Below are positions 10,628 to 24,575 of a stretch of DNA of 64,000 bases, in pieces. A program made the translations under genes and the position numbers. The stretch is from Triglochin maritima. Its lineage: Eukaryota; Streptophyta; Magnoliopsida; Alismatales; Juncaginaceae. The stretch's first letter is position 1. Each line of letters starts with the position of its first letter. The stretch is taken from NCBI GenBank assembly GCA_963682175.1, contig OY821777.1, forward strand, positions 15,148,001 to 15,212,000, in the 5' to 3' direction. The notes below the pieces were generated by a model. The model saw nothing but the letters and a program-made list of their open reading frames with translations, searched no databases and was not told the DNA's origin.

Positions 10628-11909
10628 CTATAACATTGATTTCTATTTCTGAGGTGCGGTTTGATGTTCCTCTGGGAACGTTATTTGAACTCATGCAGAA
10701 GTTTTAACAATGCCGTTGAGTTTTTAAGCTGCTAACATATTATTAATTCTATTTTCCAGAAGCACATGTAAAAAGATGTAGATTATGGAAGTCGTCCGCT
10801 TGCAAGATTATGTATAAAAACAGTGTAATATCGACTAAACGTTCCGTCCATAAAAACATAGTACTTGTCCGAAGAAGCATGTTTTAGAATGAAAGACCAA
10901 AGACACGTTCCGTTTGCCTGATTTTACCTCATTAAGTTCGACATTGTTTGGGAAAAATATAATTGAAAAAACAAATAAATAAAAATTTAGAGTATAGATA
11001 AATTGTCGTTTCATGACGGTTTTTGTTCACCTTCTCACTCATTGGATCTAACGGAAACATCATAGTTCAAGCCTTCAAGGGGATTAAATGTTAGTTTATG
11101 AAGCACAAGAGGACAATGTAAAACATGACCACAGAGGAGGAAGACAAATTATAATTTACCCAATAAACAATTAAGACTTAAAATGAACGAAGTCAATTGT
11201 ATCTCATCTTTCTTGGTGTTTTCGATGTTGACGAAATCAGGAGCATCAGAGCATGACATGCATTTTTAAGAATACAAAATCAAGAAAACCATCGCGGGGA
11301 TTTTACGATAATGATGAGCAACAGGCTTTGTCTCTGAAATCCAGCTTATTGCTGTTTAGGTCAGTATGATACTGTCTAAGTTCAATTTAGAACTTAATCA
11401 ACCAAATAATGAACTTGAATTTGTAGCTTAATAGTTTAACATGCTTACTATAAACTTTAAATTCAGTTGGTGTACTAATATAGCTCAATTAAGCATGGCA
11501 ATTTAAACCTAGATCAGCTTGGCGCTTTAATAATACAATAGCAACATAATCTTATTTTATTTCACTTCTTGGCTAAGAAAACATATCTTAATATTTGATC
11601 CTCGTATTTGTAATCAATTAAACGTAGGACAAGGTTTTGTAGGAACTACACGACACTTACCCCGTAACACAAGTGTGTTTCTTGCAAGGAAGAGGACATG
11701 GAAGCTCGTTTTATGCTTACGTAATTTCATCATGTTGCTGCCATTGTTGTGCTCCGTTTCTTAAGTTAGCATTTTAATTTTCTAATTAAATAATTTTGAA
11801 CTCCAAACCAAGCTTCTCCATTTTTAAAAGTTGAGGTGATTTTTTTATTAATAAACGTTTAGGTGATGAATACACTATACCACCAAACATCCTATCAGAG
11901 GGAGATGAA
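10628..11909. other. intergenic, no gene recognised
   Basis: The first ~100 bases are the original continuation of the DUF1421 3' flank, displaced by Copia-1. The rest is AT-rich without a convincing frame, RNA gene or repeat. Confidence 0.6.
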
Positions 11910-11918
11910 TTTAATATA

Positions 11919-12395
11919 GGGTTAATTACAGTTTTCCCCCTGAACTATGCTTTGGTATCACTTTGCCCCCTGAACTTTCAAAGTTAACAGTTACCTCCCC
12001 TGAACTTTAATTTTGTAACATTTTGGACCCTTGAACTTCAAAAACTCATTATTTAACACACATTCGACGTTTTTTTTCCTATTTTTTTGTTGTATCCCTA
12101 ATACACTCCTAAACTTATATTTATGTGATACTCAATCCGACCCAAATTCCAACCATATCCGACCTCTGTTTGGATCCAAACTTTCACGTAAATATAAGTT
12201 TAGGAGTGTATTAGAGATACAACAAAACAAATTAGGAAAAAAACGTCGAATGTGTGTTAAATAATGAGTTTTTGAAGTTCAAGGGGCAAAGTGTTACAAA
12301 ATTAAAGTTCAGGGGAGGTAACTGTTAACTTTGAAAATTCAAGGGGGCAAAGTGATCCCAAGACATAATTAAGGGGGACAAACTATAATTAACCA
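11919..12395. mobile_element. Mutator-like MITE with ~200-base inverted repeats
   Basis: A 477-base element flanked by the perfect 9-bp duplication TTTAATATA (11910-11918 and 12396-12404). Its ends are GGGTTAATTACAG and the inverse of TGGTTAATTATAG. The arms pair over nearly the whole length (for example CATTCGACGTTTTTTT near 12062 against AAAAACGTCGAATG near 12239), leaving a loop of roughly 60 bases around 12125-12190. TSD length and long terminal repeats fit a Mutator-type MITE. Confidence 0.78.
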
Positions 12396-12613
12396 TTTAA
12401 TATAAGGGAGTGCTTAGAAGAAATGTGTGAGAAGGAAAGTATTATGGATTCAAAGGTAACCATTATGGCAACAATTAAGTGAGCAATTCATCTCTCAATC
12501 CTTGGGGATGCACATCGAGTCAGGCAGAATAAAAAAATCGACCAAAACCAAACTACTTGTGTTGGGCAAGTGGGAGTTTTGCAAATGACGTGGTGGACTG
12601 GTGGCTTTAAATT

Positions 12614-13900
12614 GGGGTCTACTATTCGTCGTCGGAAAACTACTTAAATCGCCCCAAAAATGATCTTTTTGCCCTTAACAAATTAATTAATACTCATTTC
12701 GTCCAGTGTCTTTAAACAAGGTGTTTGACTCAGTTTTACTAACATTCGTAGTACCAACACCACAAAAATGTCTAACGAAGCACTTAGATCGGGCGAGGTA
12801 ATGGAGGCGATTTTTTTTCCGACTCGGGCGTCTCACTAAGACGCCTGTACCATCGTGGAGGCGTCTCGCTAAGACGCCTCCACCATGGTCGAGGCGTCTT
12901 AGCCAGACGTCCCGTTTTTTTTTAAATTTTTTTTGTGAAATTAAAATTATACGGTGTGTTATCTCAAATTATTTGACGTTCCTTTGCAAGTTTTCGGTAG
13001 TAACCGGTCGGATTACAATGAGTTTTTTTGCAAGTGATAAATATTCAAAAAAATTACAGATCCAACATTTTTTAAGATCGAAAATCCCCGGCGGTAAACA
13101 CATCCTGACTTAGAAATACCATCTCGACAGGTCGTTCGGGGGTCTCGCTCCCCGGTGAGCGAGCGACATTCCACCTCGCCGGTGAGGTGGCGGGGGTGGC
13201 AAGGGGGCAGCGTCCTTGGAAATTTTTTGAATTTTGAAATTGTTGGATTTGGAAATTTTTGAATTTTCATCGCTTGCAAAAACTAATTATAAGGTAAGAT
13301 GTCAGACGGTCGACCGTTTGCTTCTCGGTCTACCGAACATGTTCCATGCGGATGTACCAAACATTCTCAGTAGCTTCGACATTTCTCTGGAAATCTTTAT
13401 TCAGTGTACCGAAAGGGTATCAGTAATCCGAATATAGTAATTATTAACTTATTAATTAATTAATTTAGCAATTATCTAAATTTATAATCAATTATCTTTT
13501 TAATAAAAAAATATAAAAATTACGGGCATCCGACGGAGCCGCCCCACGTCCGACGGAGCCGTCCCATGGGCGGGGCGACTGGGTAACCCCCAATGGGGGA
13601 GGCGTCTTACCCAGACGCCCCTCTCCTACGCGGGGCGGTTCCGTCGGACGCCCGCAATTTATTATTATTTTTTATTAAAAAGATGTTAGATATTTTACCA
13701 GATTTGAGTACAACGGGGCGTCCGTTGGCTCATTACTGACCTCCAAAACATTATTTTTTATGATTATGAGAGGAAGATGAAGAGAGATGTGTGATAGGAG
13801 GGTAAAATGTCGCGTTATAGCAGTAGAAATGAGAGAAAGGGCAAAATGGTAATCTGTTGGAGCGATTTAAGTAGTTTTAGGACGACGAATAGCAGTTCAG
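12614..13900. mobile_element. non-autonomous DNA transposon rich in palindromes
   Basis: Terminal inverted repeats CTATTCGTCGTCnnAAAACT (12626 onward and the inverse near 13890) extend for about 60 bases and are flanked by the 8-bp duplication TTTAAATT (12606-12613, 13901-13908). The length of 1,287 bases holds no transposase. TIR length and TSD fit a Mutator-like element, though hAT cannot be excluded. The interior carries several short hairpins around GGCGTCT...AGACGCC (12820-12915, 13600-13620) and a ~200-base inverted repeat near 13490-13690. Confidence 0.65.
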
Positions 13901-13908
13901 TTTAAATT

Positions 13909-16620
13909 TTATACTTTGTTACAATTCCTTTATTAACTGTTCCTTTCGTCTAAAATCTAAAAAGTTCCTTTCGTATTCCATTTACGCTAACAAAAATGGT
14001 CACACAAGATGATCACGCCTCTAAATAAAATACCACTACAACATTACCTCAAATATTATTTCTCCTTAACTATTATTGTCACTCCAGAAACAACCCAATA
14101 TAAATGATGTTTTGTTGAGTTATTCATTTCTATTGTTGATGTTTTTCCTTCAAAGAAGATTTTTTCTAAGCCTTTTGTAGTAAGGATGTCTGCCTCGAAA
14201 TACAAGTATGACAATCTTAGATTCTAGTTACTTATCCACATTTGTGTTCACATAAGTTGTAGAAGTTTATTTTAATTATTAAAGTAGATTGTCTATTTGC
14301 AACTTAATAGCCAAACAACATGTGTATGACTATGAACTATGAAGTGAATTAGAACATATGTTAAGTTGTTGGGCTAACCCTGCCCATTATGTATTGTAAT
14401 AGGATTGATTCGGTATTCGGCCTATCCAATCCATACTCGAATCATACTCATGTGTATAAGGCACAATAGTACCATAACCTTAACCAACGAATTATTTTTC
14501 TAGGGTTCCATTGCTTCCTTCATATATCTTATTCTACTCTCATTTGGAGCCTTGATCTCCTCTCTAACGCCGTGACAAAACTTTTCAAAATTATAGGATA
14601 TCCTTTAGGATACCCATTAAAATTGATATATATGTATAAATTCTATCTGGTCTCTTTATAAACTTAATTACGAAGTTTAAAATGGATTGTGCCAAAGGAA
14701 AAGAAAAATTACTCTTAAACCATGTAGTAGAAGTTGTATCTTATCATTAAATTATAAACGAAAGTACTTTTGGTAGACAAAATAAAATCATACACATATC
14801 TACAGTGTAAATCACTTTGCTAACTATAAAACCCCAAAAAGGCATCCACGCAGAATGCTTTAATGTTCAATAATGGATATTCTCCTTCTAGATGTGTTGC
14901 AATACTTATATTATCACTTTGTCATGGAAATTTACATAATCTTAGTGCGGTCAAGTACTCAAACCACATCTCACTTGTCCCCATTAGTTTAGGTTGTTTT
15001 CAACGAGGGTGATAATAAGGAAGATATTAGAAAAAAAAATCCGAACAAACACGTATGAAACAAAACCAATATTCTATATTTCTATTCTACTACCTAATAT
15101 TAGAAAACATTCAACATAGTAACTAGTAAGTTACTAGCAATGGCAAGTGTGATTGTTAACGTTGTACGTCTTCATACTCGGTTGAGGTAAGGTTTGGGAT
15201 ATTTCTCATGAATTCAACATCACTTATGAAACATTAATTCAACGTCACTTCTGAAACATCAATTAATTACCGAACAAAATCATTAGAACTTTCCTCTGGG
15301 GTCCACACGTATGAACAAAGTTGATAAAATTATCAATCAAATCGTCAACAGATCAACTTTCAAACCGTCAACATTAGAGCTGATCCACAATTCTTTTTTT
15401 CTTTGAGCATTCAATGTGTAATTAATGAAACCAATTAACCCAGCATCCCACTTCAAATAAGAAATCTGTCCACGTCAGACGGATAAGGTGAGCTAATTAA
15501 AGACTCCACGACAACGTCAACCTAAATTAGGGTTAATTACAGAATACGTCCTGAATTATTAAGGTAGTTCTCCGATCAGTCCAACTATATGAGAAGAGAA
15601 ACCCTTCAATGCCAAGTCAGGAAAGGGAGACAAAAATTTGATAGATTTCACCATTGACGAATAGTACGAAGTCTTTTGGGTAAGTTGGTGGCATTAGAAT
15701 TCCCAGTGGATATGCATTTGAGACAAATTAAAAGGTGGATGAGGCTCTTGATTGAAGAACCGAAGGACTAATTTGATATGATACAATCTTCCCTAATTCA
15801 AGTACAAATCAATTTTGGCAAATACAAATACATGCAAGGTTGTATTGGTTCTTAAACATGTTACAAGTAGAAATGAGACCATAGTTATTTGGAATTTCTA
15901 CTCAAGGTTGTAACACCATGCTTTGTAATAAGTTTCGTCCCTTGATTAATATCTTAAACGTAGAAATAATATCACGTTTGTCAAAGAATATTTTAAAAAA
16001 TAGTAAGTAGATCATTTTTTGGTTGATCTGTTAGTGGTGTATAGGTGTATACTAATTATTTGACGTTATTCGTATTTGTTTTTTTAAAAATATCCATTAC
16101 ATTTATCTATCCCCTTCGAGGATATAAAATGAAATTTTAATATCCACACATATAAAGTACGTGTATGTATTTCAATAATTGCATTCCAAATGCAACTACG
16201 AACACGTCAAATACCTATATACCCCCTAGTTAGATTCACTTGCACGCATACTCTTTAGACTTTATGCACCCAAATACATTATTATATAATAATAAAAAAG
16301 CATGCCAATGAACAAACTCACTAATTACTCAGTAGCAATCTAATGTGCAAGAACACGAATCAAACCTTAGTTGTCACGACTCAAGAGTCGTATCTTAAGA
16401 TCTAATTAAATTAAAAATACAATAGTAACAAGTTGCAGGTAATTGTAACAAAAGTTAAACCAAAATTCATGCGAAATGTTTAACAGTCAACGAGTTGATT
16501 ACCGTCGATCCCACATTTGAGGGGTGGAATCTGCAATTTACCCACCACATCACCGGTTATTATTGTTTATTCAATAAAACAGACCACAAAACCCACTAAT
16601 CTCGCGGTAGATAACAAGTT
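13909..16620. other. intergenic, no gene recognised
   Basis: AT-rich. At 15527-15545 AGGGTTAATTACAG matches the terminus of the 11919 MITE, probably a single remaining end of a related copy. I found no coding region or RNA gene; the last part is presumably the MEI2-like promoter. Confidence 0.5.
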
Positions 16621-16868
16621 AAAACCCAATTAGGGGAAGAAAACAAAATCACAAACCAAAGAGAGAGAAAGAAGAGAGGTGAGAAAGAAGAAGAGGACAA
16701 AAGGCTTCAGCTTTCTGTGTCAACGGACTCCAAACCCACATTCAATCTCACCCAAACAAACCCACCATTCTCACTCCAAAAATTTCTTCTTCCTTTTCTT
16801 CTCTCTCCTCCATTTCGACTTGGAAAACCCCAGCAATTGGGGGTTTCCGCCTTTTCATCCCGTTTCAG

Positions 16869-17988
16869 GTATTGGGTCGTTGCGTTCTTTCAATTTTCGA
16901 TGTGGGTTTTTCGTTTTTATGGGGTTTGGTGGAAAATAGCACGTGGGTTTGGTCGGAATTGGGGGTTGGTGTCGGTGTCATTTTTAGTTTTTTTTTTGTG
17001 TGTGTGGAAATTTGGAGTTTTAATTGTTTCGGTGGATTAGGAGTTGGGTTTTTTTCGTTCTATTTTTTGTACGGTTTTTTAGTTAATGTTGGAATTGGTC
17101 TGTTTTTCCATTATAGAGGCGAATAAAAAGGTATCTTTTTATTTATTTATTTTGGTTTTGCGAAGATGGTTTTGTAGTTGCATGATTGCTGGTCGTGGTT
17201 ACGTTTTCCTGGAAGGTAGGAAGGAATACTATAATGGTGTAGTTATTTTTCAATTAGGGTTTATCAGAGTCTTGAGGTTTAAGTTGGCCGTGTTTGTAAA
17301 TCTCTGGTTTTTTTTTCTTTCATTTTTGAATTCCATACCAAGTCTAGGTGAATGTCTTGTAGTAGAGCTAAATGCTCAATTATGGCTTAGTTTTGTTCTT
17401 TTATGGCTCGTAGATTTGCTTTGTGTGCTTGTTGTAATTCGTAAGTTATTGCCTTACAAAGGAAGGAGAGGGAGATTACATGTCATTCTGGTTGAGTCTG
17501 TAGTCTCTGTGAGCCAAAGATACAATGAGTTGTTTAGAGATACATGAACTTAAGACCCTTGTAAGTTGTCATTTGTAACTAACTTGTAGTCTCTATGAAC
17601 CCAATTTACATTGAGTTGTTTAGTGTACATAAACTTAAGACCCCTGTAAGTTATGACCTATAGCTAACCTGCATGCGTAAACAATACAATAGTAGTCTAT
17701 TGTTCATGTGCACCACGATCTCATGATATAATTTGATTTCAACCATCGGATATTTTGCAATCATACTTGATGTTATGGCACACAGTTTTTGTATGCTTTT
17801 CTTTTCATATACTTATTACCCCCACCTAACTTTTTTGCAATTTCAGTAGGACATGCAATGCAAAAATCTTCAAATTCTACGTTTGTGACATGTGCAGATT
17901 AATTTTGGAGATGAAAAGTGTTACTTGTTAATTCCAACACTTGTTTGTTATTAGGTTTGAGAATACTTTTTTGTTCCTATACCTGCAG
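16869..17988 (+). other. intron in the 5' leader of the MEI2-like gene
   Basis: Donor TTTCAG|GTATTGG at 16869 and acceptor CCTGCAG at 17988 bracket a T-rich stretch typical of a leader intron, and the ATG follows 11 bases later at 18000. The upstream leader exon probably starts within the GA-rich stretch near 16640-16690. Open frames inside the intron are chance. Confidence 0.65.
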
Positions 17989-17999
17989 ATAATCAATCC

Positions 18000-20900
18000 A
18001 TGGAGATTCCAAAGAGAAGGGGGAACATTCTGTTTGATGTTCCACCTGGGTTTCACGACCATCGCGTGTCTTCAGATGTTAGCTTGTTCTCAACCTCATT
18101 GCCAGTTCTTCGACGCCCAAACTGTATATTTTAGTATTTATTGTTCATGTATTTTTTTAGGAAAAAAATTTAACCGTCCTTTATTGAACATGCAGTAAGT
18201 TATACTGATGCAAGTCAGGGAGGTGTAGAAGATACTTCAACTAGTGTGAACGTACTCAACCAAGATGCAGAGGTTGAAGCAGTTCATGATGACCATGATC
18301 TCCACGTTGTTGGAAGCATGCTACCAGATGATGAAGATCTCCTTGCAGGCATAACTGATGGTTTTGATCTGAGTGCAGTGCAGAATCAACTAGATTACTT
18401 GGAAGATGACGATGTCTTTGGTAATGGAGGGGGATTGGAGATGGACTCCGATCCTACTGAGGGATTTATGGTCAGCATGGCAAGAACCGGAATGACTGAT
18501 GGCTATATTGGTAATGGGGTTGCTTACGGTCTTCAGAATGGTGTAGGTGCTGTTGCAGGAGAACATCCATATGGAGAGCATCCTTCAAGGACATTATTTG
18601 TCCGGAACATCAACAGCAATGTTGAAGACTCTGAACTGCAATCACTTTTTGAGGTTAATCTATTATGTGACTTTATACTTCAGAGTATTTTCTGATTGTA
18701 TCGTGCAGGGAGAGATTATTTTCACTCGTACCGAAAAATATATTTGCATGCTTATAGTTACATACTATAACAAAATGGATTCCTTTGGTAGGTAGCATAA
18801 TATGCTTTGGCAAAAGTCAATGCTGATTTAGTTGGCTTCTTGTTATGGTGATCTAATCTAGCTTTCTGTTTGCAATAGAAACTTGTTCAGTGGATCATAA
18901 ATTTACATCAGGCAGGTGTTTGTTTACACTTTACAGAACAACAAATGCCTTAGCCCTAATGACTGGTTGATGAATTTTTCTCCATTGATTCTCTTCAAGT
19001 TGAATTGATGTAACTTTGACATGCTTAAATACCCCCCCAAGGACTTGGAATCTAAAACATTAGGTCATTGCACATACCTTTTTGACTTTTTCAACTTAAA
19101 CTCAACCCTCTTTTGGGCAGTGTATTCTCAAGGCTTTTGTGCATGATAGTACTTCCGAGACTAGCCCTCTTATGTGTTTATTGTATGTCAATAATTTTTT
19201 TTGTCTTTTACAGCAATATGGTGACATTCGGACCATTTACACTCCATGCAAGCATAGGGGATTTGTGATGATATCTTACTATGATATTAGGGATGCTCGT
19301 ACTGCAATGCGGAGTTTGCAGAACAAACCCTTGCGTCGTAGGAAACTTGATATTCATTTTTCAATACCAAAGGTGCAAGACTGCTGCTATATATCTCAAC
19401 TCTCTCCTACGTTTAGAATTAACTATTTTGCCCTTCTGCAATCATGACAGGAAAACCCTTCAGACAAAGACATGAACCAGGGAACGCTTGTGGTTTTTAA
19501 TCTTGATGCTTCGGTTTCAAATGATGATTTACGCCAGATATTTGGGGCTTATGGAGAAGTTAAGGAAGTGAGTGGTCTCCATCTCTGCTAATTGTCTAAA
19601 CATGAGTTGGATAAATTTGCGTTGCATGTCTGATTGTATATCATGTCAAGCAGATAAGAGAGACTCCCAATAAACGTCATCATAAGTTTATTGAGTTCTA
19701 CGATGTCCGAGCAGCAGAATCAGCACTTAAAGCTCTAAACAGGAGTGACATAGCTGGAAAGAGAATCAAACTTGAGCCCAGTCGTCCTGGTGGAGCCCGT
19801 CGGAAGTGCGTGTTCATTCTTGGTTTTTATTATACAACTTTTTAATTGATCTGCCTGTCGGAATTCTTTTCTTTTGCTCTTCATTTACTACCTTCAGTTA
19901 TTGTGTTCTTTTGGTATAACAACTAGGGTTATCAATTATCATGAAGACATGAATGCATTTGAATGTGACACCCATTGCATAGTGCTTTCTGCACCTTTTC
20001 AGTATATGTGTCTTCTAAATGCTAGTTTATTGTGGTAACGTGGGCATAGCATCACATACTGTTGATATTCGACTATTTTTAGGCTTAGCTTTCCAGCGAA
20101 CATATAATCATTATGTCGTGACGTGCCGACCCACTTTTTATAGATAGATCATTCACATTTAAGCTTAATCTTCAGACTCTTCGCCCTGTTGAACTTAATA
20201 GCATCTTTCTTTCTGAGCTGGATAACAACCTATTCCCCAGTTAGTTTCACCACTAAATGGATAAGTATGATTTCCCAAGTTGAGAGGAGAGTATATTTTA
20301 ACTATATTATTAGCGATGAAGTTGAAGTGTCCAAATTGTGCAAACTGGTTAAATTATGTTCACGACTATAAATTATTTAGGTTCGCCCAAGAAAGATCTG
20401 GAATAGATTTTATTTTCTTGTTACATGGTGACAAACTTCATAATCCTGCCTTACAGTTCAATTTTATTCGTCAAACATTGATTCTGACATTGTAACTATA
20501 ACTCTGTAGTTCAGGATCCCTGTAATTCAGGAACTATGTGAAACATGGGTATGCTTGTCAAGCTTAATTTCATTTACTGCTAGATACTGGTTAGGCTTTT
20601 TTAAGATCAGCAAATCATATTCATTTTTTATCTGTCCAGATATGTTATATTGGCAAATAAATTTATGAGGCATATACTTGCATTTTGTGGGGACCACACT
20701 ATCCCTGTTATGACTTGTGACAGTGATATTTTAGCATAATTTTCTATGAACAGTGGGTTTTTGCCTTCATAATTATGCATTCATGTCTTCAGTCTGGTTT
20801 AAGTATATCTCTCGTTGCTGTCGGATCTCATTTGATGAAATGAAATGTTCTTCCTAATTGTATGATTTAGGTTTACTTGTTGCTCTTATAGTGAAGCCAG

Positions 20901-23900
20901 AGCCCCGATGTATACATTGTTTCGGCATCTTATTTCTTTTTTGATAAACTTCGTCTCTATATTTTTCCTATTCTTTTCCTTTTCAATTTTCTTACCGTAC
21001 TTTGTGCAGTTTGATGAATCAACTGAGCCATGAACTGGAACAGGATGAACATCGAAGTATTAGACACCATGTGGGCTCACCTTTATCTGGTTCTCCTCCA
21101 GGTGGAGTTGTTACTTATGTTTCCTGGTCTTTCGAATTCTATTGATGTTGCCTTCTTTATATTGTTTTTGTCCTTGTTGGTCTTCACAATCCGACTTATT
21201 ATCATCTGCACAGGTCTGTGGGGCCAGTTTGGCAGTCCAGCCGACACTAGTCAATTACATGGTCTTAGCCAGTCTCCAACACTAGGATCCAGTTTGCCTG
21301 GTTTAGCATCGATTCTACCTTCTCTGTCAAACTCCATCAAAATACCTCCTATTGGGAAAGATCATGGTAAAATTACCTATGCAGATCGGGCTCGAAGTGG
21401 TCTGAGTTCAACACGTGGCCATTTCTTTCAACATTCCCATTCGTTACCAGATCAAAGTACCGGCTTATTATCTAATATGAAAAACAGTCCAGGATCGCTG
21501 GCCTCTTTTGGTTATGAGACATCAACCACCGCTGCCTCTGCTGTTAGCACTTTGACTGGCCCCCAATTTTTATGGGGTAGTCCTAACCTTCATTCAGAGC
21601 AATCTCGTCCACCTGCTTGGCATCAAGCATCTTCAGGGCATTCTTTGACATCCAGCTGGCAGGGTCAGGGGTTTCCCTATTCCAGTCATCACAATTCTTT
21701 CAGTACTCCATCTGGGTCCTATTTCAGGAATAATGTAGGGTCAGCTCCATCAGTTCCATTAGAGAGGCACTTTAGCCACTTTTCGGAATCCTCAGAAACA
21801 TCTTTTATGAACCATGGTGCTTTTGCAGAAGTTGGTTTCAACGGAAACGACGGAAGTTTGATAATGAATATGAATGGTCGCTCGGTTCCCTTTTCTGCTG
21901 GGTTCTCTGCTAACTTGCCTGAAAATCATTCATATGGTTTCCGGATGACGCCACCACAGAGGATAGGGCATCTACTTAATGGTGGTGTCACATATTCTGG
22001 GCTGGGGTCTAGTGGTATGGAGGGTTTCATAGAGAGGGGAAGGAATAGGCTGGCTGAGAACAATGGGGGTCAAATTGAAAATAAGCAACAATATCAGCTT
22101 CAGTTGGATAAAATTGTAAGTGGTGAAGACACTCGAACTACACTGATGATAAAAAACATCCCCAACAAGTAACTCTCCAATTCTTCATCTTTAAATCAAT
22201 GTATTTTCCTGAATCTTTTATTTTGATTGGGTCGTAAATGTGACAAGAAATTAAATATAGGTATACTTCAAAAATGCTATTGGCTGCCATAGATGAAAAC
22301 CACCGGGCTACTTATGATTTTGTCTATTTGCCAATAGATTTCAAGGTATGCCTTTGAAGATTGAACTCTCCCCCCCCCCCCCCCCCCCCCCCTATGTTTG
22401 CCTTTTGTTCATACTGAGTGTACTTTGTTTGCTGCAGAACAAATGCAATGTTGGCTATGCCTTCATAAACATGTCGTCTCCTTCACACATAATACCCTTC
22501 TATGAGGTCTGTTTCTTTGTAATTCTATGTTTGCCTTCTCCATCCTGTTAGGTTACGGATCTTAAGATTCATAACGCATAACCAAGTGGTTTTGTTAAGC
22601 TTTGTCCATGATGTAATTTGTAGGCCTCAGTTTTAGAAATTAAGTTAAGATAGATGCAATACGTATGTTATATGTTATCTAAAATCATAACAAAACGTCC
22701 TTACAGAAATACAGTTTTCTGAAGATATGTGATTACTTCAAAATGGTAACTAGATTTTTGATGAGCACTAGATCAAAGAAGGTTCCTTAACCCTTAGACA
22801 GAATCCGAAGTCATTTTGCCCTATTTGCTTGCATTTATATTCCATTATTTTTAATCGTGCACACGTTTACTTCTAGAATTTTAAATAGAAAAATAATCAA
22901 ATAAAGCATAACAAGTTCTCAATAAAACTGGTGTTTTTTTGTCTAGAGATATACATCAAGAGTTATGTTGAGAAATTGATAAAAGAACTACAGAAGAACA
23001 ATAATAGATATCCTTATGGGTTATGGTCAGGCAGCAAATAGGTTAATGGTCAAGGTTGTCATAATAAAAATATTTCAAATATGAATCACAATCAAGTTGA
23101 CTACGTTTGTTCATTTTGATGTGGGCCATGCATCACAATTTATTTAGACGCCGCCCTTGTGGCTGTAGGCCTCACCCTCATCTACTTGAGGTGCTGCCTC
23201 ATATTCTGTCCGAGGCCATAGCCTCAAGGCAATGGCTTCTATAGATGCTCATTTCTTACTTGCTGACATCTGATCTCTTTATATATTTTTCTAGCATTAG
23301 TATCTTGAGATTATTGATTAATAGGTTTCTCAAGTTTGTTTCTGAAGAAGAAAAAATATGAACATCTGGAATATTGTAAACAGCGTCCTTGAATTAAGAG
23401 GGTTGGAAACTGACACTGAAATTTTTGCAGGATTTCAATGGGAAAAAGTGGGAAAAGTTTAATAGTGAGAAAGTTGCTTCTTTGGCTTATGCACGTATTC
23501 AAGGAAGACCTGCGCTTGTTTCACACTTTGAGAATTCAAGCTTGATGAACGAAGACAAGCGGTGCCGCCCCATTCTTTTTAAGGCTGAAGTGCCAGAGGC
23601 AGCAGTTAAGGTACCGAAAGAGCAATCAATGACTTTTTTTTAAAAAATCTTCGTTACATGCGAACCATGGGAAAAGGAAAATACATCATAACTAACTTTT
23701 TTTCAATTTTGATAAAATAACTGTTATTTTGTTTGCTTTTCAAATGAAATGAATATTGTTAAAAGAGCTGTCTGCCGCACCACCAACTTATGTTCAAAAA
23801 TATCGCCGGTCATGCAGGTGCCCCCCTCTATCAGCAACGGGAATGTTCAAGTACGTGAGAAGGACAAGATAGCTCGAGATTCTGCTGGTATTTTGTCAGT

Positions 23901-23961
23901 TAATACAATCAGGGGAGCTGAAATGGTCGACGGACCACGAAGCAGCAATGGCAACAGATAG
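18000..23961 (+). CDS. MEI2-like RNA-binding protein, 11 coding exons
   Basis: Exons 18000-18123, 18196-18653, 19214-19372, 19451-19567, 19654-19805, 21010-21101, 21214-22168, 22261-22345, 22438-22506, 23431-23610 and 23818-23961 join in phase, giving 844 residues. Two adjacent RRMs lie at about 171-245 (LFVRNI; KHRGFVMISY) and 257-333 (LVVFNL; KHRHHKFIEFY-type RNP1 seen as KRHHKFIEFY). The C-terminal Mei2 RRM begins RTTLMIKNIPNKYTSKMLL near residue 675 and runs through CNVGYAFINM to FNGKKWEKFNSEKVASLAYA. This three-RRM layout and GEHPYGEHPSRTLFVRNI are hallmarks of the plant AML family, nuclear RNA-binding proteins linked to meiosis and early development. The middle Ser/Gly-rich region is probably disordered. 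No lesion is seen, so it is probably functional. A 23-base C run lies in the intron between exons 8 and 9. Confidence 0.93.
22370..22392 (+). repeat. poly-C homopolymer in a MEI2-like intron
   Basis: About 23 consecutive C residues lie 25 bases after the exon 8 donor and 45 bases before the exon 9 acceptor. The intron is only 92 bases long, so length change here alters much of it. Confidence 0.9.
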
Positions 23962-24575
23962 CACGCTCTGGTGCTGCATGCAGCAGCTGACTATTAAATT
24001 AGGTATCAAAATGTATAAAGTGACTAGAGAAAACCTACAGTTAACTTCATGAGTATCAGGCATGTCTGTGAATTAAGTTTAGTTTGGTGTTTTGCCGTGT
24101 AAAGTAAGAGCGTGGAGGTATTTAAGGGAGGGATGGGTGAAGTTGTACAGGTTAAGTTAGGGCCGTCCATTTTATACTGTTCTATGTCATGGTGGAATAT
24201 TAATTTATCATGGATACATGATATTTGTGTATATGTTATGTTGAATCAAGTCATTAAGCAGTACCTTATTTTATACCACCTATCTGTACTTGATCGAAGT
24301 TGGAGTTGGCTTCAGCAAGTTGAAAACAAGTAACAATTCATTTCTTTGTTTTTCTGTTCAATGTAGAAGTGTGGTAGACAAGTGATTACTACATTATATT
24401 AAGATAGAGAAGGAAGTTGCATCCTTCATGTGGAACATTTCTCTTGTAATATTAGGAGAACGTGATCCTTGTTTAATATAATTGTAATTGGTTTGAGGGG
24501 TAAATAAGAAAGCAAATCGGCAGAGATGAAAACACATCTCCAGAAGATGTGGATGCCCATACCAAATAATTGTTA
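23962..24575 (+). other. 3' flank of the MEI2-like gene
   Basis: Probable 3' UTR and downstream sequence, AT-rich. I see no further gene before the hAT-like element. Confidence 0.5.

Noticed and set aside
17086..17547. 153-codon frame upstream of the MEI2-like gene
   Set aside because: It lies in the T-rich leader intron and has only hydrophobic, low-complexity content.
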